A DNA stretch of 64,000 nt from Oegoconia quadripuncta (GCA_949316235.1 OX438741.1:9290124-9354123); one strand, 5' to 3'; positions 11,150 to 22,695 are shown, counted from the first letter of the stretch. A program made the numbers and translations. Notes: a model not told the origin generated them from the sequence alone.

Positions 11150-11345
11150 TAGTATTCGAATTTCCGAGCGTTCATCCCCCGCGCCCGCACGTCCGCCGCG
11201 CCTCGACGCCGCGTCTCGACTGTACGTGATTGGTTTATTAATTAGGCGAATCATCGTCGGGTTCCATTTTTAAAAATAGGCGGGATTCTTTCTGTGCGAC
11301 TTTTCTTTTTAATTTTGGCCGGCGTTGAACGTAATTAGAGTTGCC
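11150..11345. promoter_or_regulatory. Unique CpG-rich island, promoter-like
   Basis: TCATCCCCCGCGCCCGCACG, CTCGACGCCGCGTCTCGACT, then GTGATTGGTTTATTAATTAG (inverted CCAAT box, AT-rich homeodomain-like core) and TTTTTAAAAATAGGCGGGAT. It could be an alternative promoter or an enhancer. No initiator can be assigned. Confidence 0.35.
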
Positions 11346-12702
11346 AGTATGACTTTTTTGTCATAATCCTGCGGCGATAATAGTACGTTTTAAATTCTGT
11401 TTAACATTGCTCATTAATAACTATAAGACAAAACTCCGAAGTTCTTTATTACGTACGTAGAGCAGGTAGCAATAATTAAGTTTAGTGAAATAATTATCAG
11501 TTTTTATTATGATTAATTATACTGAACTCATTATTATTAAGTTTCAATACCTACGTCAGAGCATTAGAACAACAACGTTTCTGTTTCATTTTTGTAATGG
11601 TATGCGGAAGAAACAAACTTCAATCTTTTCGCGTTGTCACGGCGCCTCTAGGTCTGTGTTGACTGCATTTTTAATTCCATTATTGCAACGTCTTGCTTAT
11701 TTGACCGCCTTCCACGAAGTCATGTTTTTTTTGCTAAATTGGCTATTTCACCATCATTTACTACCTAGACTGTATGGCGTTGTGTCTTCGTCTAGTCAGC
11801 TAAAAACACTGATTAGCACATGAAAACATAATTTACTTATAATATTTTAAACATGGAACAGCGAAGGCCTTAACATTTAGGTTACGAAAATCGAATGCGA
11901 CCGAGTGAGGTCAACTTAAAAATAACATAAAAAGGTATGTTCGTTTCGTCCTGGAGTTATGTCTCGGGATACCGTTAGGATGCCATCCGTTCTAAAAATG
12001 ACTAAAAAAAATTTAAACTATTCCAATTGCCAGTATTAGGAATCCGTTTTGGCTGACTTAAAACTGGTGATTAAAATATTGGATTTCGAAGGTAACAAAC
12101 AATATTGGAGACAGATTCTTGTACTACGTTGACCTTGTATGACCTAAATGAGTTAATTATTGAATCTTTACCTATTAAATTGGAGCTTTTTTCTTCGTTA
12201 ATCATATGTACCAATTTCTGCGATTTTCAAAGCTATATCCAAATTTGTTTTTTATTTAAAAATGGAATATTATTTCAAGGTTATACATGAAATATTTTTT
12301 TATTTCTGGGCTAAATCACATAATAAAATAAATTTGAACAGAGCTCCTTTCATGTGCTTCCCATAATCATTTCTTAGATTCGCTGAAACTTTTATAAAGC
12401 GGTTACTTTTAACAATTAACGCTGCCTATATTTAACTTAATGTTATTCGATAATACACACAAAGTTTAGATAAATTTGGATTTGCCGTTCCCAAAAAAAA
12501 ATCAAAAATGTTTGTATGGAGAAAACAGTCTTAATGAAATTCTTCATACAAAACGGCAATTTCATAGGTAAGGACTAATAGATGACTGTATAAAGATTAT
12601 TGTAGCTTACTTTTGTGGAAGGTAAAGATTACTAGCGTTTCAAAATAACAATAGGAATAATTAACCCTCTCTGAAGCTATTATGACGCAGTTGCATTCTC
12701 TA

Positions 12703-12815
12703 TTCGTTTTCGATTAGCGAAGTTAAACAATGTCTGGCGCGGTCAGTCCTTGGATGGGTGACCACTAGTGACATTTTATTACAAGTGTATGCTTCGGAGG
12801 GTACGTTAAATAGTA
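12703..12815 (+). mobile_element. 5S-rRNA-derived SINE, head fragment
   Basis: GAAGTTAAACAATGTCTGGC, GCGGTCAGTCCTTGGATGGG and TGACC match the 5S control region (box A, intermediate element, box C) better than any other copy here. CTTCGGAGGGTACGTTAAAT then identifies the same family as 1862-2135. It is too short for a 5S gene. Confidence 0.75.
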
Positions 12816-12847
12816 GGGAGTTTTCAATTGAAGAAGAGTTTTCAGTT

Positions 12848-12905
12848 GACGACCGGTTGGTGTAGGTAGTGGATAGGGTCACTATCAGCGAAACCTACGG
12901 TTTTG
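12848..12905 (+). mobile_element. SINE-B head fragment
   Basis: GACGACCGGTTGGTGTAGGT, then GTGGATAGGGTCACTATC; the tRNA-like head of the SINE-B family. It faces the full inverted copy 100 bp downstream. Confidence 0.7.
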
Positions 12906-13007
12906 AATTTTGTAATCGATTTTATCAAATGACATCTATATTTTGTGGATGTTTGGGAACGGGACCTTTTTGAACCTAAAGATTATAAAGGTGGGTTGCA
13001 TAATCAA

Positions 13008-13246
13008 GAAAAATAAATAAATAATTCGGACACCTACACCAATCATCTAGTCCCAAACTAAGCAAAGCTTGTACTATGGATACTATATAAGGGATAAATA
13101 TACATAAATATTCATATAAAACATCCACGAATCGGGATAAATGTTCGTGTTCATCACACAAACTTTTACCCTTCGCGGGATTCGAACTCGCAACCGTTGT
13201 TGGTGTCGTTGACAGAGTCACTGTCCACTACGCCAACCGGTCGTCA
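13008..13246 (-). mobile_element. SINE-B (tRNA-derived), full copy
   Basis: Inverted: tail TTCGGACACCTACACCAATC, AATCATCTAGTCCCAAACTA, body ATCCACGAATCGGGATAAAT, B-box region GGGATTCGAACTCGCAACC, head CACTACGCCAACCGGTCGTC. It shares the body plan of SINE-A but has another head and a tail without the GGCGC motif. Confidence 0.9.
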
Positions 13247-13859
13247 ATCAAAATGATATATAGGTACCTACTTTCAAAACCTCGTGTTACCTACATAATA
13301 ATGCTAGCTATACATTATACATATACGATTATCAGATACAGTGCATTGACTTTCATCGCCACTACTGTTTGCTTTATAGAAACCTACTATAAAATATTAT
13401 AGTTTTTCATAATTAAGAATCGTTCATTAATTACCCACAGCTTGTCCAAAAAGAATAGAAAACAATAAAGAAAAAATTACATTATGAAACGAAATATGTG
13501 AGCTAGAGGGGTTCACTAAAGCCACTGAAGAGTTCCACCATCCACCTCCAGGCTCCATCATCAGATCACTTCCACGATATTAAATTATATCTAGTATTGT
13601 CATCTGATCTACATATACATACCAATTTTCATTTCGATACGACGATTAGAAGTACTTAGATTGAAATTGACTTCCAAAATTTGTTAGTTACTTAGTTGTA
13701 ACGGAAGCTAACAAAAGCGTAAATATCTGTCAGGAGAAAATTACCGTCACATTTAGATGATTAGCATTACAGGTTGTGCTTTATGACAACACAAAATTAA
13801 GCCAGTAAAATTACACAGGATGATAAAGTTTCCGAAAGAAAATGTGTCCGTTTATGGCA

Positions 13860-14290
13860 AAATAATACGCCGTAGTGACCAAAGTCAAATATCCCTGGCA
13901 GCAGAAAGCAAGCAGAAAACATTTCACCGACTCGCAAAACTCAGACAGGTCGGCTGACCGCCGCTACTAAGTAAGACGGGGACATAAATTCTTCAAAGGG
14001 CTAAACAAAAATAAAAAATCTCAAACCCCTTTAAGAGAGCTACCGAACTATAATTTATGGGAGTGGGCTCAGCGCGACGGCCATCGCTCGAAATAAAATT
14101 TAAAAAAATAAAATTAAAAAAAAAGAACGGTTTCCGAACGGAGACGCAAAACGGTGAAATTGGAAATAATTTTGCGATAGCATCTCGTTCGCCGGTACCT
14201 TTCAATTTCTTTATACGTTTGCAAATTTGTTTTTTGTTTTGTCGCAGTTGGAAGTTATGGGCAGAAGTCGGCAGTGGTCAGGGCACGATC
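13860..14290. other. Unique, repeat-free block, possibly regulatory
   Basis: It combines CpG-containing stretches (GGTCGGCTGACCGCCGCTAC; TTCCGAACGGAGACGC) with an A-rich core near 14090-14125. Short ORFs on both strands overlap each other and look like chance. Confidence 0.3.
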
Positions 14291-14624
14291 GGGCTTTAAA
14301 CTAAATGTTATTACTTTAGTTCATTTTCGTATTCCACTATGAGATTGGAACGAACAGTCGACGTTGGCAAGACTGATTGTAAATTCTTGTTTTTAGGGTT
14401 CCATAGCACAAAAGGTACAAAAAGGGTTTCGCTTAGGTTTAATAACCCGTACTATGACTTAAGCTACGATACATTTATTGAACTGTTTACCTACATCCAT
14501 CAATGTTCAAATCATTATGAAATAGGTACATACATAACGTCACGCCTTTATCCCAAATGGGTTGTTCAGAGATATCGAGTGTTCCACATTTCGAAAAATA
14601 CAGAAATGCACACATAAGCCCATT

Positions 14625-15060
14625 GGAGTACCTACCTATCAGTGAAAGAATAAAAAAACTCTAACAAATCGGTAGTTTGCTTTAGTTATAATATACATAT
14701 TTAGTAATAAAACATAGACTATGTGATTAAAATTACCACTGTGAATTACATTGCGTCGGAGAATATACTTAGGACCCCTGTGACTATTTACAAAAACATC
14801 GAGCAATAACTTCTTTACAATAATGAAAAATTTCACCGACGGCAAATGTCACGATTTAATGGACTATTTTAGAAAATATAAAATAGTTTTAGAAGATCTT
14901 AGCATCTTCTACAACGCAATGAAGTGCGCAGTGGTAATTTTAATTTAATATTGTAGGTTTTATAACTAAATACCTACACTATACCTAAAGCAAACTCCTG
15001 ATCCGTTAGAAAATATTTGTTACAATATCAGTGATATTGTAACTTATAGGAAGTTACACC
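14625..15060. mobile_element. Long inverted-repeat element (foldback type), copy 1
   Basis: The left arm CTAACAAATCGGTAGTTTGC onward is repeated inverted at the right (GCAAACTCCTGATCCGTTAG), over about 95 bp including the inner ATTAAAATTACCACTG and GTGGTAATTTTAAT. There is no ORF. Further copies are at 48790-49565 and 62290-62460, with remains at 29150-29625. Confidence 0.75.
15019..15043. repeat. Perfect 12-bp inverted repeat with one-base centre
   Basis: GTTACAATATCA, G, TGATATTGTAAC. It lies at the right edge of the foldback element above. It also contains ACAAT and ATTGT in mirror orientation. Confidence 0.85.
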
Positions 15061-15109
15061 CCTAAACATGCATATCTTGTCTGGACAAATATATATATTT
15101 TGGTGTTAA

Positions 15110-15220
15110 GTCTCTTAGTCGTATTTTAGGACACCCATGGGGAGAAGAGGGTTGTTTCTAATTCTTTTGCGTACCGGAAAACCATACGGCACGATATATA
15201 TTTATTATTATTGAAAGTAG
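15110..15220 (-). mobile_element. Decayed repeat (CACCCATGGGGAGAAGAGG block)
   Basis: GGACACCCATGGGGAGAAGA and CCGGAAAACCATACGGCACG; inverted versions occur near 43960-44000, and relatives near 36665, 44430 and 61380. Confidence 0.45.
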
Positions 15221-15627
15221 GGTCGGAAATTCCAGGTCGAAATTTAAAAGTGAAGCACAACGGTCGATTATGATAAATTAACTTTATGAAATGTTCCAAT
15301 TACTTACACATAATTAATGTAATGTCTCACATCAGTTCCTGTCTTTAAATTTTCAATTTGTTCATTGCAAGAAAGCAATTTCCTTTTGTCATGATGACGG
15401 AACCCGGTGCGAGAATTAAACTCGCACTTTTCCGGTTCTACCTTTTATTTGTCCTTTGGAGAATATTTGAATAAATCTAGAAATATAGTTATAAATAGCG
15501 ATGATTAAATATAGAAACTATGATTGATCCGCAAATACAATGTTCGGATCTCACCATAGCAATTAGAAGCAGGGTACTGGCACGTTTTGGAAACACCGAA
15601 CAGTAATGGATCAATAAACAAATATCC

Positions 15628-15900
15628 TTGTTTGGGTAGTGGTTAGAAACTCTGCTACTATAGGAAAAGGTCGCGGGTGTGAATCCCGCTAGGGCATATG
15701 TTTGTATGATGAATACGGACATGACATGTGTACCCGAGTTATGGATGTTTTTCATTTATACATGTAATTATTTACAAAAAAAAAATTGAGTATTGTATCA
15801 ACCATATGGTATCCACAACACAAGCCTAGTTGCTTAGTGTGGAACTAGATGGCGCTGTCTGTATATGTCCAAGGATATTTTATTTATTTATTATTATATA
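15628..15900 (+). mobile_element. SINE-A, full copy
   Basis: Head TGGGTAGTGGTTAGAAACTC with a weakened B box (CGGGTGTGAATCCCGC); same body and tail, with an intact AACTAGATGGCGCT at 15843-15856 and a TTTATTTATTA end. Confidence 0.9.
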
Positions 15901-15985
15901 TGTTGTATCTACGACACTAAGGGCACTGTTTTAATCAATAGAAAGCGGTTCTAATTCTCTACAAAAATCGTTTAGCCTCCGACAT

Positions 15986-16112
15986 AGATAAATAAATAAA
16001 TAAATATCCTTAGACATACACACAGCGCCATCTAGTTCCACAGTAAGCAACTATAGGCTTGTGTTGTGGATACCAGATGGGTGAATATACTTCATAAATA
16101 CATTTTATACCT
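15986..16112 (-). mobile_element. SINE-A 3' fragment
   Basis: Inverted 3' end, including AGCGCCATCTAGTT at about 16024-16037 and GTGGATACCAGATGG. It lies 86 bp from a + strand copy, so the two could pair as a hairpin in RNA. Confidence 0.85.
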
Positions 16113-16654
16113 GTTTAAAGGAATATCGACTTGTCCCTTACAGGCAGTACATGATGATGGTAACCATATCGCTATCATCAGCTTTCCACAATAAAGAACC
16201 TTTTACAAAGCATATGTATACATTGGTTCCAAACTTACAACACCCACCTTTTTGCATCGAGGGTTAAAAATTTCAAACTATTTCCCTCCACAAGTAGTGT
16301 ACCTTCTTTCCTAATTTGATCTAATTTTCTCATTTAGTCAATTTTTTTGAAATCTTAAAAGAACCATCATTCGACAATCGTCACTGGTCTATTAATGAAT
16401 AATGGTATACGAGTTGGTCTATGCCTCACTTGTCATAACAACCACTATCAAATAAATGGTTCTTGCTTGTTGTATATTGTATATAATATCATGTTCGAAA
16501 TGTACTACATTAGAATCGCTATCACTACCGAAAAGTACATGAGAATAGAGTAGTTAACTAAACAGAGACCGATATTAAGGCAATTATTTGAGGTAAAGAC
16601 TAATAATAATAAAAGAAATATATATATTATATTTACATAACTATAAAAAGTGTA

Positions 16655-16750
16655 TCGCCTCGAGCTCTCCTACCTGCGGCATTGTCCCCAGCACGCTAGC
16701 CGCGTTGCCGCGGTGCACCGCCAGGCTTAGTCTTTGTAAATAAAGAGGTA
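16655..16750 (+). other. GC-rich coding-like remnant
   Basis: The + strand reads YRLELSYLRHCPQHASRV then AAVHRQA and a stop, inside otherwise AT-rich DNA, followed by AATAAAGAG. It looks like the end of a retroelement coding region but I do not recognise the family. Confidence 0.3.
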
Positions 16751-16931
16751 AAGACTCATTATTAGTGTCACACTAACATATCCCAAGTGTAACGTTTGTC
16801 CCTTAGGTTGAAAATGCTTTGTTATTTGGAATAGTTAAAATACCAAATGATACAAAATTACTCAGACATTAATACCGTTCCTTTTAAATAAACTGAACAT
16901 TAAATCTTTTAAATAGGAGTGTGATATGTAA

Positions 16932-17162
16932 CTTCTAACTAATATTAAAAATGCGAAAGTTTGGATGTTTGTTTGTTCATTGCTCAATCACGGCGAAACG
17001 AATGAGCGGATTTGGATAAAATTTGGTATATAGGTACCCTGGCTTAAGACATAGAATATCTTTTATCCCGATAAAGTAAGTAGTTTCTCGCGGAATAAAC
17101 ATATTAAACATATCGGCGATAACATTATTTCACGCAGGTGAAACCGCGGGCATAATGCTAGT
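16932..17162 (+). mobile_element. Helitron-like short element, complete
   Basis: TCTAACTAATATTAAAAATG at the start, AATCACGGCGAAACGAATGA in the middle and GTGAAACCGCGGGCATAATG then CTAGT at the end. About 230 bp, no ORF. This is the copy that best shows both ends. Confidence 0.8.
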
Positions 17163-17636
17163 AATTTAAAAACTTTGGTATAAATAATAATAAATGTATC
17201 TTTATTTGTTCTTCAGAAACTCCCGCTGTAGCGAAATGTACAGGATAACAGTAGTGTTGACTGATGCCTAAAATAGGCGGTAGCCTGTGCTTTAGGACAC
17301 CAGATGTACTTCCCGGACGTACAGCTCAGACAGCGAGAAAAAGTTATAAGTAAGGCACAATGAGTTAGTTACATAGTAACTAAATCATTTCTTGCTCAGC
17401 GTGACACTAATAATACTAGAGAGGATCTGATTTCGTACACTACTCTGTGCCTACCTGTAGGAATTTCTACCAACAAATGAACATTGTAAACTAAATCGAA
17501 CAAGGTATAACATTTATTGTAATTTTCGCCCCAGGATATACTGGTTAAAATTAAATTTATATTCAGATGTAGCCGTATCAAAAAGCTCTTATAAATAACT
17601 TTAAGATTTCAAGCTGCATACGTACAATACTTTATA

Positions 17637-18452
17637 CAGGGCGTCCCAAAGTTATGGGACATGAAGGGGAAGTACCTTAAATATCGTAGATAGTGAATTT
17701 TGCTCAAAGAAGACTTTATGTTATTTTTAAAAGTTAGTAATTCTGCATTCATAGATTTTCTAAAAATTATTTGCTTCGGCTGGGAATCGAACCGACTCAA
17801 ATGTGAAAAAAAAAACACCCTACTTTTATGATGCCAATCGAAAGAATAGCTAAAAAATAATAACTCTGCCTAAGTAACATAGTATTTTAAAAGAAAGGAA
17901 CAACGTGAAATTAATCATTTTAATCAAATAAAAAACATACATGAAACTGCCGTAGTCAATTAAGTAGGAATTTTTTTGTAAATTAATTAATTAAATGCTC
18001 AAAATGTGATCCCTCTTGTTTTACGCAAATCGCCAATCTTTTAATGAGCCCGCTGCCTGTTGATTTTATGAAGTGGGTACTTATTTACGAATAATCAATG
18101 CTATCTTTGGAATGATAATATCGCTACTTTTCGAACGTCGTCGGCAATAAATAACTTTCTTGAAATTTGACTCAATCATTTTATGTTGTTCCTTTCTTTT
18201 AAAATACTATGTTACTTAGGCAGAGTTATTATTTTTTAGCTATTCTTTCGATTGGCATCATAAAAGTAGGGTGTTTTTTTTTTCACATTTAAGTCGGTTC
18301 GATTCCCAGCCGAAGCAAGTAATTTTTAGAAAATCTATGAATGCAGAATTACTAACTTTTAAAAATAACATAAAGTCTTCTTTGAGCAAAATTCACTATC
18401 TACAATATTTAAGGTACTTCCCCTTCATGTCCCATAACTTTGGGACGCCCTG
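17637..18452 (-). mobile_element. Deletion derivative of the same long-TIR mariner family (816 bp)
   Basis: It has the same CAGGGCGTCCC ends and TA flanks as the 56766 copy, and both long inverted repeats. Inside, in the opposite orientation, it keeps only the first about 40 bp (IESNFKKVIYCRR region) and last about 75 bp of the transposase reading frame, joined through about 75 bp of unrelated sequence. The element is non-autonomous. Short ORFs reading through the repeats (MFFFSHLSRFD...) occur in every copy and are not genes. Confidence 0.9.
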
Positions 18453-18861
18453 TATATCCTATATCTTCTAAACGATTCAGATATCTTGCGACAAGTTGAA
18501 CCTCCCAGTGCAGTGCCAACAGCTATACAGTAGCCATCCAAGTTCTTTCCTTCCTGAACTATTGCGGGTGCACCATGAAGAATAGTTTCCTCCCGCTACA
18601 TCAGGAGTGAGCCAATGAAAAAAGGCCCCTCTCAAGGACAGCACGGGTGGTGGATATTGAATACTTTGTAAATTAGGGGGATACTTGAGGGATACTAGAA
18701 GTCTTGAGGCTGTATCAACCGAGATGCGTCTTAAGCAGTTGACGCTATCTCAAGCTCCGTGCTAATTTATAAACCAAACTTGAGGTCTACTCAACTAAGA
18801 TCACTTCTCAAGTATTCGCCTCAGCGGCGAATGAATGATAGTCTGTTTCGTTTATTAATAC

Positions 18862-18985
18862 GAAAATCTATGAATGCAGAATTACTAACTTTTAAAAATA
18901 ACATAAAGTCTTCTTTGAGCAAAATTCACTATCTACAATATTTAAGGTACTTCCCCTTCATGTCCCATAACTTTGGGACGCCCTG
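18862..18985 (+). mobile_element. Solo right end of the long-TIR mariner
   Basis: About 124 bp identical in layout to the terminal half of the right inverted repeat, ending GGGACGCCCTG followed by TA. No left end is nearby, so this is a broken remnant. It lies 410 bp from the end of the 17637 element. Confidence 0.85.
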
Positions 18986-19238
18986 TATAATAAATGCGAA
19001 AATAAATATGACACGAGTTTTTTTATGTATAACGGAATGGACCATGACCTAATCATACCTGATTCTAGTGAAGATGAGGCCGAATGAGGCCGATCTCCAA
19101 TCCTTCCATTATAATTTCTAAATTGGATTTTGTGTAATTTATCAGGTATATTTTCTCATTCCATAATACTTTATCCCTCTTCATATAGTATGGTATGTGA
19201 AGGTACGTATGTCATACCTGTCCATTACATATCATATA

Positions 19239-19415
19239 TCTAACTAATATTATAAATGCGAAAGTTTGGATGTTTGTTTGTTGATCACGGTGAAACGGAT
19301 GAACAGATTTGGATGAAATTTGGTATTTTTATCTTTATTTGAAATTTTTATCCCGATAAAGTGAGTAGTTCCCGCATGATAAGCAAATTTCCGCGATAAA
19401 GTTAGAACTCTAATC
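19239..19415 (+). mobile_element. Helitron-like short element, 3'-truncated
   Basis: TCTAACTAATATTATAAATG, GATCACGGTGAAACGGATGA, then lost after AAATTTCCGCGATAAAG. Confidence 0.75.
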
Positions 19416-20054
19416 ATATTATATATAATATCATATATTCTCATCTTTTTAATCCCAGGTTCACAGAGGCGTGTTATAAGTTTGAAGCGTATGTCTGTCT
19501 GTAGCTTTGTAACCCTAAAAGGACTGAAGTTATATGAAAACGATTTAATATTCTCAGCATCTGTTATTCCCCAAATGGTACTTGGCCAAATATTTGATAG
19601 AAATCGGTTCAGCCTTTTCGGTTAGCTTTAAACACGGTTTGTTTATCCGGATGACATTCCCCGTTACCGAGATACTATAATTTTTTAATATTATGAATTT
19701 ATAGTTATATTTGATTAAACTAAACTTAAACTTTTGATTAATGTATGGTCAAGCGTGAAGTTTCCTTAAGATAATTAAATAACCAATTTTTCTTACAAAT
19801 AGACTTTAGAAGGTTTAGACCATCCAATAGCGCCCTCATCGGATAAATGAAGATTTCTTTTTAATACAGAATAAATAGAAAAAATTGTTCGGATCTGCAT
19901 TTTATAAATGAAAGGCGATACTTTCAGGGTGGTCTGTTATATATTTGGGGAAGATCTGATGATAAAGATCAGATCAGTTTTGCACATTTTGATGGTTCAT
20001 TAGTTCTGTTAACCATTCCATGCTGACAGGGTGCTTCAGGAATAAATTCAGGAA

Positions 20055-20445
20055 CATAGGCCTCTCCCATAGACTTCCGGAGTACCGGTTGGAAGCTGGC
20101 TGCATCCAGCGATTTCCTGCGACCCTTTAAAACGATGGTCAGTGCTGTGTGTTTTCGGCACGTCAACAGAATAGAACCACCCATCTCTTCCCGTGGGTGT
20201 CGTAAAGGTGACTAAGAGACCTTCCACCAAAAACATCTATAGATTTGTACGTTTCAACGGCGATGGTCTCACCCCTGTCACGTGTGCATTTCTGTACATT
20301 TCGTAAAGTGAACTATGGATGTTGTTTCAAGCATTAAACTCTTATGTTTGGAACACTCAAATACTAATGTTTGGGATATCTCTGACCATCCCATTTGGGA
20401 TAAAGGTCGTTATGTGTGTAAATGATGGTCAGTTATTTTATTGCA
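20055..20445 (-). mobile_element. Decayed LINE-like repeat blocks
   Basis: It contains CTCCCATAGACTTCCGGAGT, CCCGTGGGTGTCGTAAAGGT and GTGCATTTCTGTACATTTCG, then GTTTCAAGCATTAAACTC and ATTTGGGATAAAGGTCGTTA. Pieces of the same blocks recur at 14505-14610, 23145-23200, 39690-39880 and 43960-44040. No intact frame. Confidence 0.5.
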
Positions 20446-20549
20446 CAGAAATTTATTTTCTATAGTTACATGATTTTGTTTTTGCACAACAAAAAGCTGT
20501 TAATCTATCAATACATCTAAATTATATTTCGGCTATTAAAACATTCGCA

Positions 20550-20725
20550 ACACGTATCATTATTCATAAACAACAGTCATCGTGCGCGCGCGCCGCTTCA
20601 GAGCTAATCACGAGTAGACAAGTCAAATTAGAAAGCTGGCCGACTGGTAAGCTCAGCTTGGCTCAGCGATAAACGCCACGGATGCACACACATTATTGGA
20701 TATGGTATTGATAATTAAAATATAC
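20550..20725. other. Unique block with a (CG)n core
   Basis: CATCGTGCGCGCGCGCCGCT sits between CATAAACAACAG (forkhead-like) and GCTGGCCGACTGGTAAGCTC. No ORF or repeat relation seen. Confidence 0.3.
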
Positions 20726-20865
20726 ATGCAGCTGCAGCTAGTACCGTCCTTCTAAGTTTTATAGAAATTCTCTCAAAACTTTATGTATGTGTGTGACTGG
20801 GGTAAGAAATAAACCCTTTGACTATCTATCTAAGAAGATTATGACGAATGCCCGTGTCGTGCCTC

Positions 20866-21022
20866 CATCAAAGACAAAGTCAAAAATGCTTTATTTTGTA
20901 GGTACACAGGGTACACTCAAAATAGTCAGATTTTACATTTTTAAAGGTACTCTGCTTGTTCAAATGGCAATTTTCCCCTGAAAACAAGTAAGAAACTCGA
21001 GGGGTTGCTCTTTTTAAATAAA
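20866..21022 (-). mobile_element. LINE 3' end fragment (GCTTTATTTTGTAGG family)
   Basis: AAAATGCTTTATTTTGTAGG, TACACTCAAAATAGTCAG, CAATTTTCCCCTGAAAACAA, AAACTCGAGGGGTTGCTCTT. The second copy at 58862-59010 is clearly related. Read inverted, it gives an A-rich LINE-like end. Confidence 0.6.
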
Positions 21023-21180
21023 AGTTTTTACATTACAAAAAGGCACAATAATATATCATTATTAATTGTGAAATAGCCTGGTTATGCGAACGAGCTGGTT
21101 ATGTCCATGGATGTTTATCATCTAAATAATCTCACATTTTATAATATGCTTTCTTTATAAGTTTCTGTTCAATCAATATC

Positions 21181-21618
21181 ATTGTGGGCACCAATATCAA
21201 TTGAGGACTCTAAGCTTGAAGTTATATACACTTGCAAGATACTATTTCTTTAGTTAAAAGAAGAACAAGAAAAAAAAACAACAAAAGGCCCACTTGAACA
21301 GAAGCGGTCATAGTCAGCCACAGACCAGATTACGATTTCGGAGAATATATAGTGTTTGATACATTTGCAATGGATTGGAGTAATAAATAAACTCTTTGTC
21401 TGTCGATCTATGGAGGTTATGGAGAATGCCCGTGTCGTGCCCACATAAATATCAGTGTGGGCACCTATGTCAGTGGGGAACTCGACGCTTCAAGTTACTT
21501 AGACTTACAATATATTCAGTTTCTTTAATTAAAAAAGTACAAAAACCAGCAATAAACCCAACTTAACAGAAGTGGTCATAGTCACCCATAGATTCACGAC
21601 TTCGGAGAATAGTGTTTC
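21181..21618. repeat. Diverged tandem duplication, unit about 270 bp
   Basis: GTGGGCACCAATATCAATTG at about 21184 corresponds to GTGGGCACCTATGTCAGTGG at 21455. AACAGAAGCGGTCATAGTCA at 21298 corresponds to AACAGAAGTGGTCATAGTCA near 21567, and GATTTCGGAGAATA is also doubled. A third partial unit (GAATGCCCGTGTCGTGCC) occurs near 20845 and 21425. Confidence 0.65.
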
Positions 21619-22347
21619 TAAGTACCTGTGATAATAACTTCAAAGTTACTTGTTATAATATCCTTAACATCACCGATCGCTTTACATTCGCAAGTTAGTC
21701 TGTGGGCTGCAATAGATGTGACCTCCAAACAGCCATCTTTTCGTTTGAACAATTGAATATCCAAAATCATAAAACAACCGACTTCAATAGGGTTTCGTTC
21801 TCTATCTATGGAGTGCCTCAGATCTTAACCAAATTTATATGGTATAACCCTGGAATCTTCGTCACGTAGAATCGTAGCTTGCATGCTTAAACTGCGTCTA
21901 AAGGAATATTATTATATTATATGTACTGTTATATATATTTATGTGTATTTTATTATTGTACTTATTTGTATGTATGTATGTATTTTCTAGGTATCGTCTA
22001 TGTACCTGCTGATATTTAAAGTTATTCACCTTTTACTTTGCACTATCGAAATACTTATTAAAAAGCTTCTTTAACTGAGGTTGTCTGGAAGAAATCGCAT
22101 AAAATCGCCTTTGTATACTTTATAATTTATGTTAAATGTTCTTTGTATTTTATGTGCAATAAAAAAATTATTAATAATAATAATCTTTGAAATTTAAAAA
22201 AAAATCAAATCGGTTTAAATATGAAGGTACGGTTGGGTGGCAGGTTGAATTGGACATTTGTAAAACTACTGAGATAAAGGAATACAAACCAGACCTGGCC
22301 AAGGACCAGTACAAGTTCTACCCACCCATTTAGTTTTAAGCTATTTA

Positions 22348-22470
22348 CCCGAAGAAGCGTAATGTTTTTCGAGTGTATGCTATGTATGTAGAATTCTGTT
22401 ACCTCCTGTAGTCTAAACAGCTTGACCGATATCCAAGTGCATTGGTGTCGTTAGATTCATCTTAATTCGA
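22348..22470 (+). repeat. Repeat E copy
   Basis: GTAATGTTTTTCGAGTGTAT and GACCGATATCCAAGTGCATT. Related copies lie at 32515-32640 (+), 43455-43570 (-) and 52065-52180 (-). Class unknown. Confidence 0.6.
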
Positions 22471-22695
22471 ACACTCCTAATAACTAAATATAACTTATCC
22501 AAAAATGTCACCTATCATCGACGTGCGTACATCAGGCTGCCAGTCGCGTCACGATATATCACGGTGTATCAATAACGATTTGTCAAATTGGTCAGTTTGG
22601 ACTCGGACTGGACCCGTTGGCACAGATTCTGAGCTTGTTACGTAGTTTATAGGGTTCCTTATGTTCAGGGTATTTAGATCACACTTTGAGTCTTC

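Noticed and set aside
11509..11823. 104-codon ORF on the + strand
   Set aside because: No domain or splice signals, and hydrophobic content explained by T-rich codons.
12710..12775. 5S rRNA gene
   Set aside because: Only the internal control region resembles 5S; the rest and the termini do not, and a SINE body follows.
17609..18471. Small proteins beginning MFFFSHLSRFDSQPK at 17818, 18271, 56947 and 57641
   Set aside because: They are translations of the mariner inverted repeat, present in each copy and on opposite strands.
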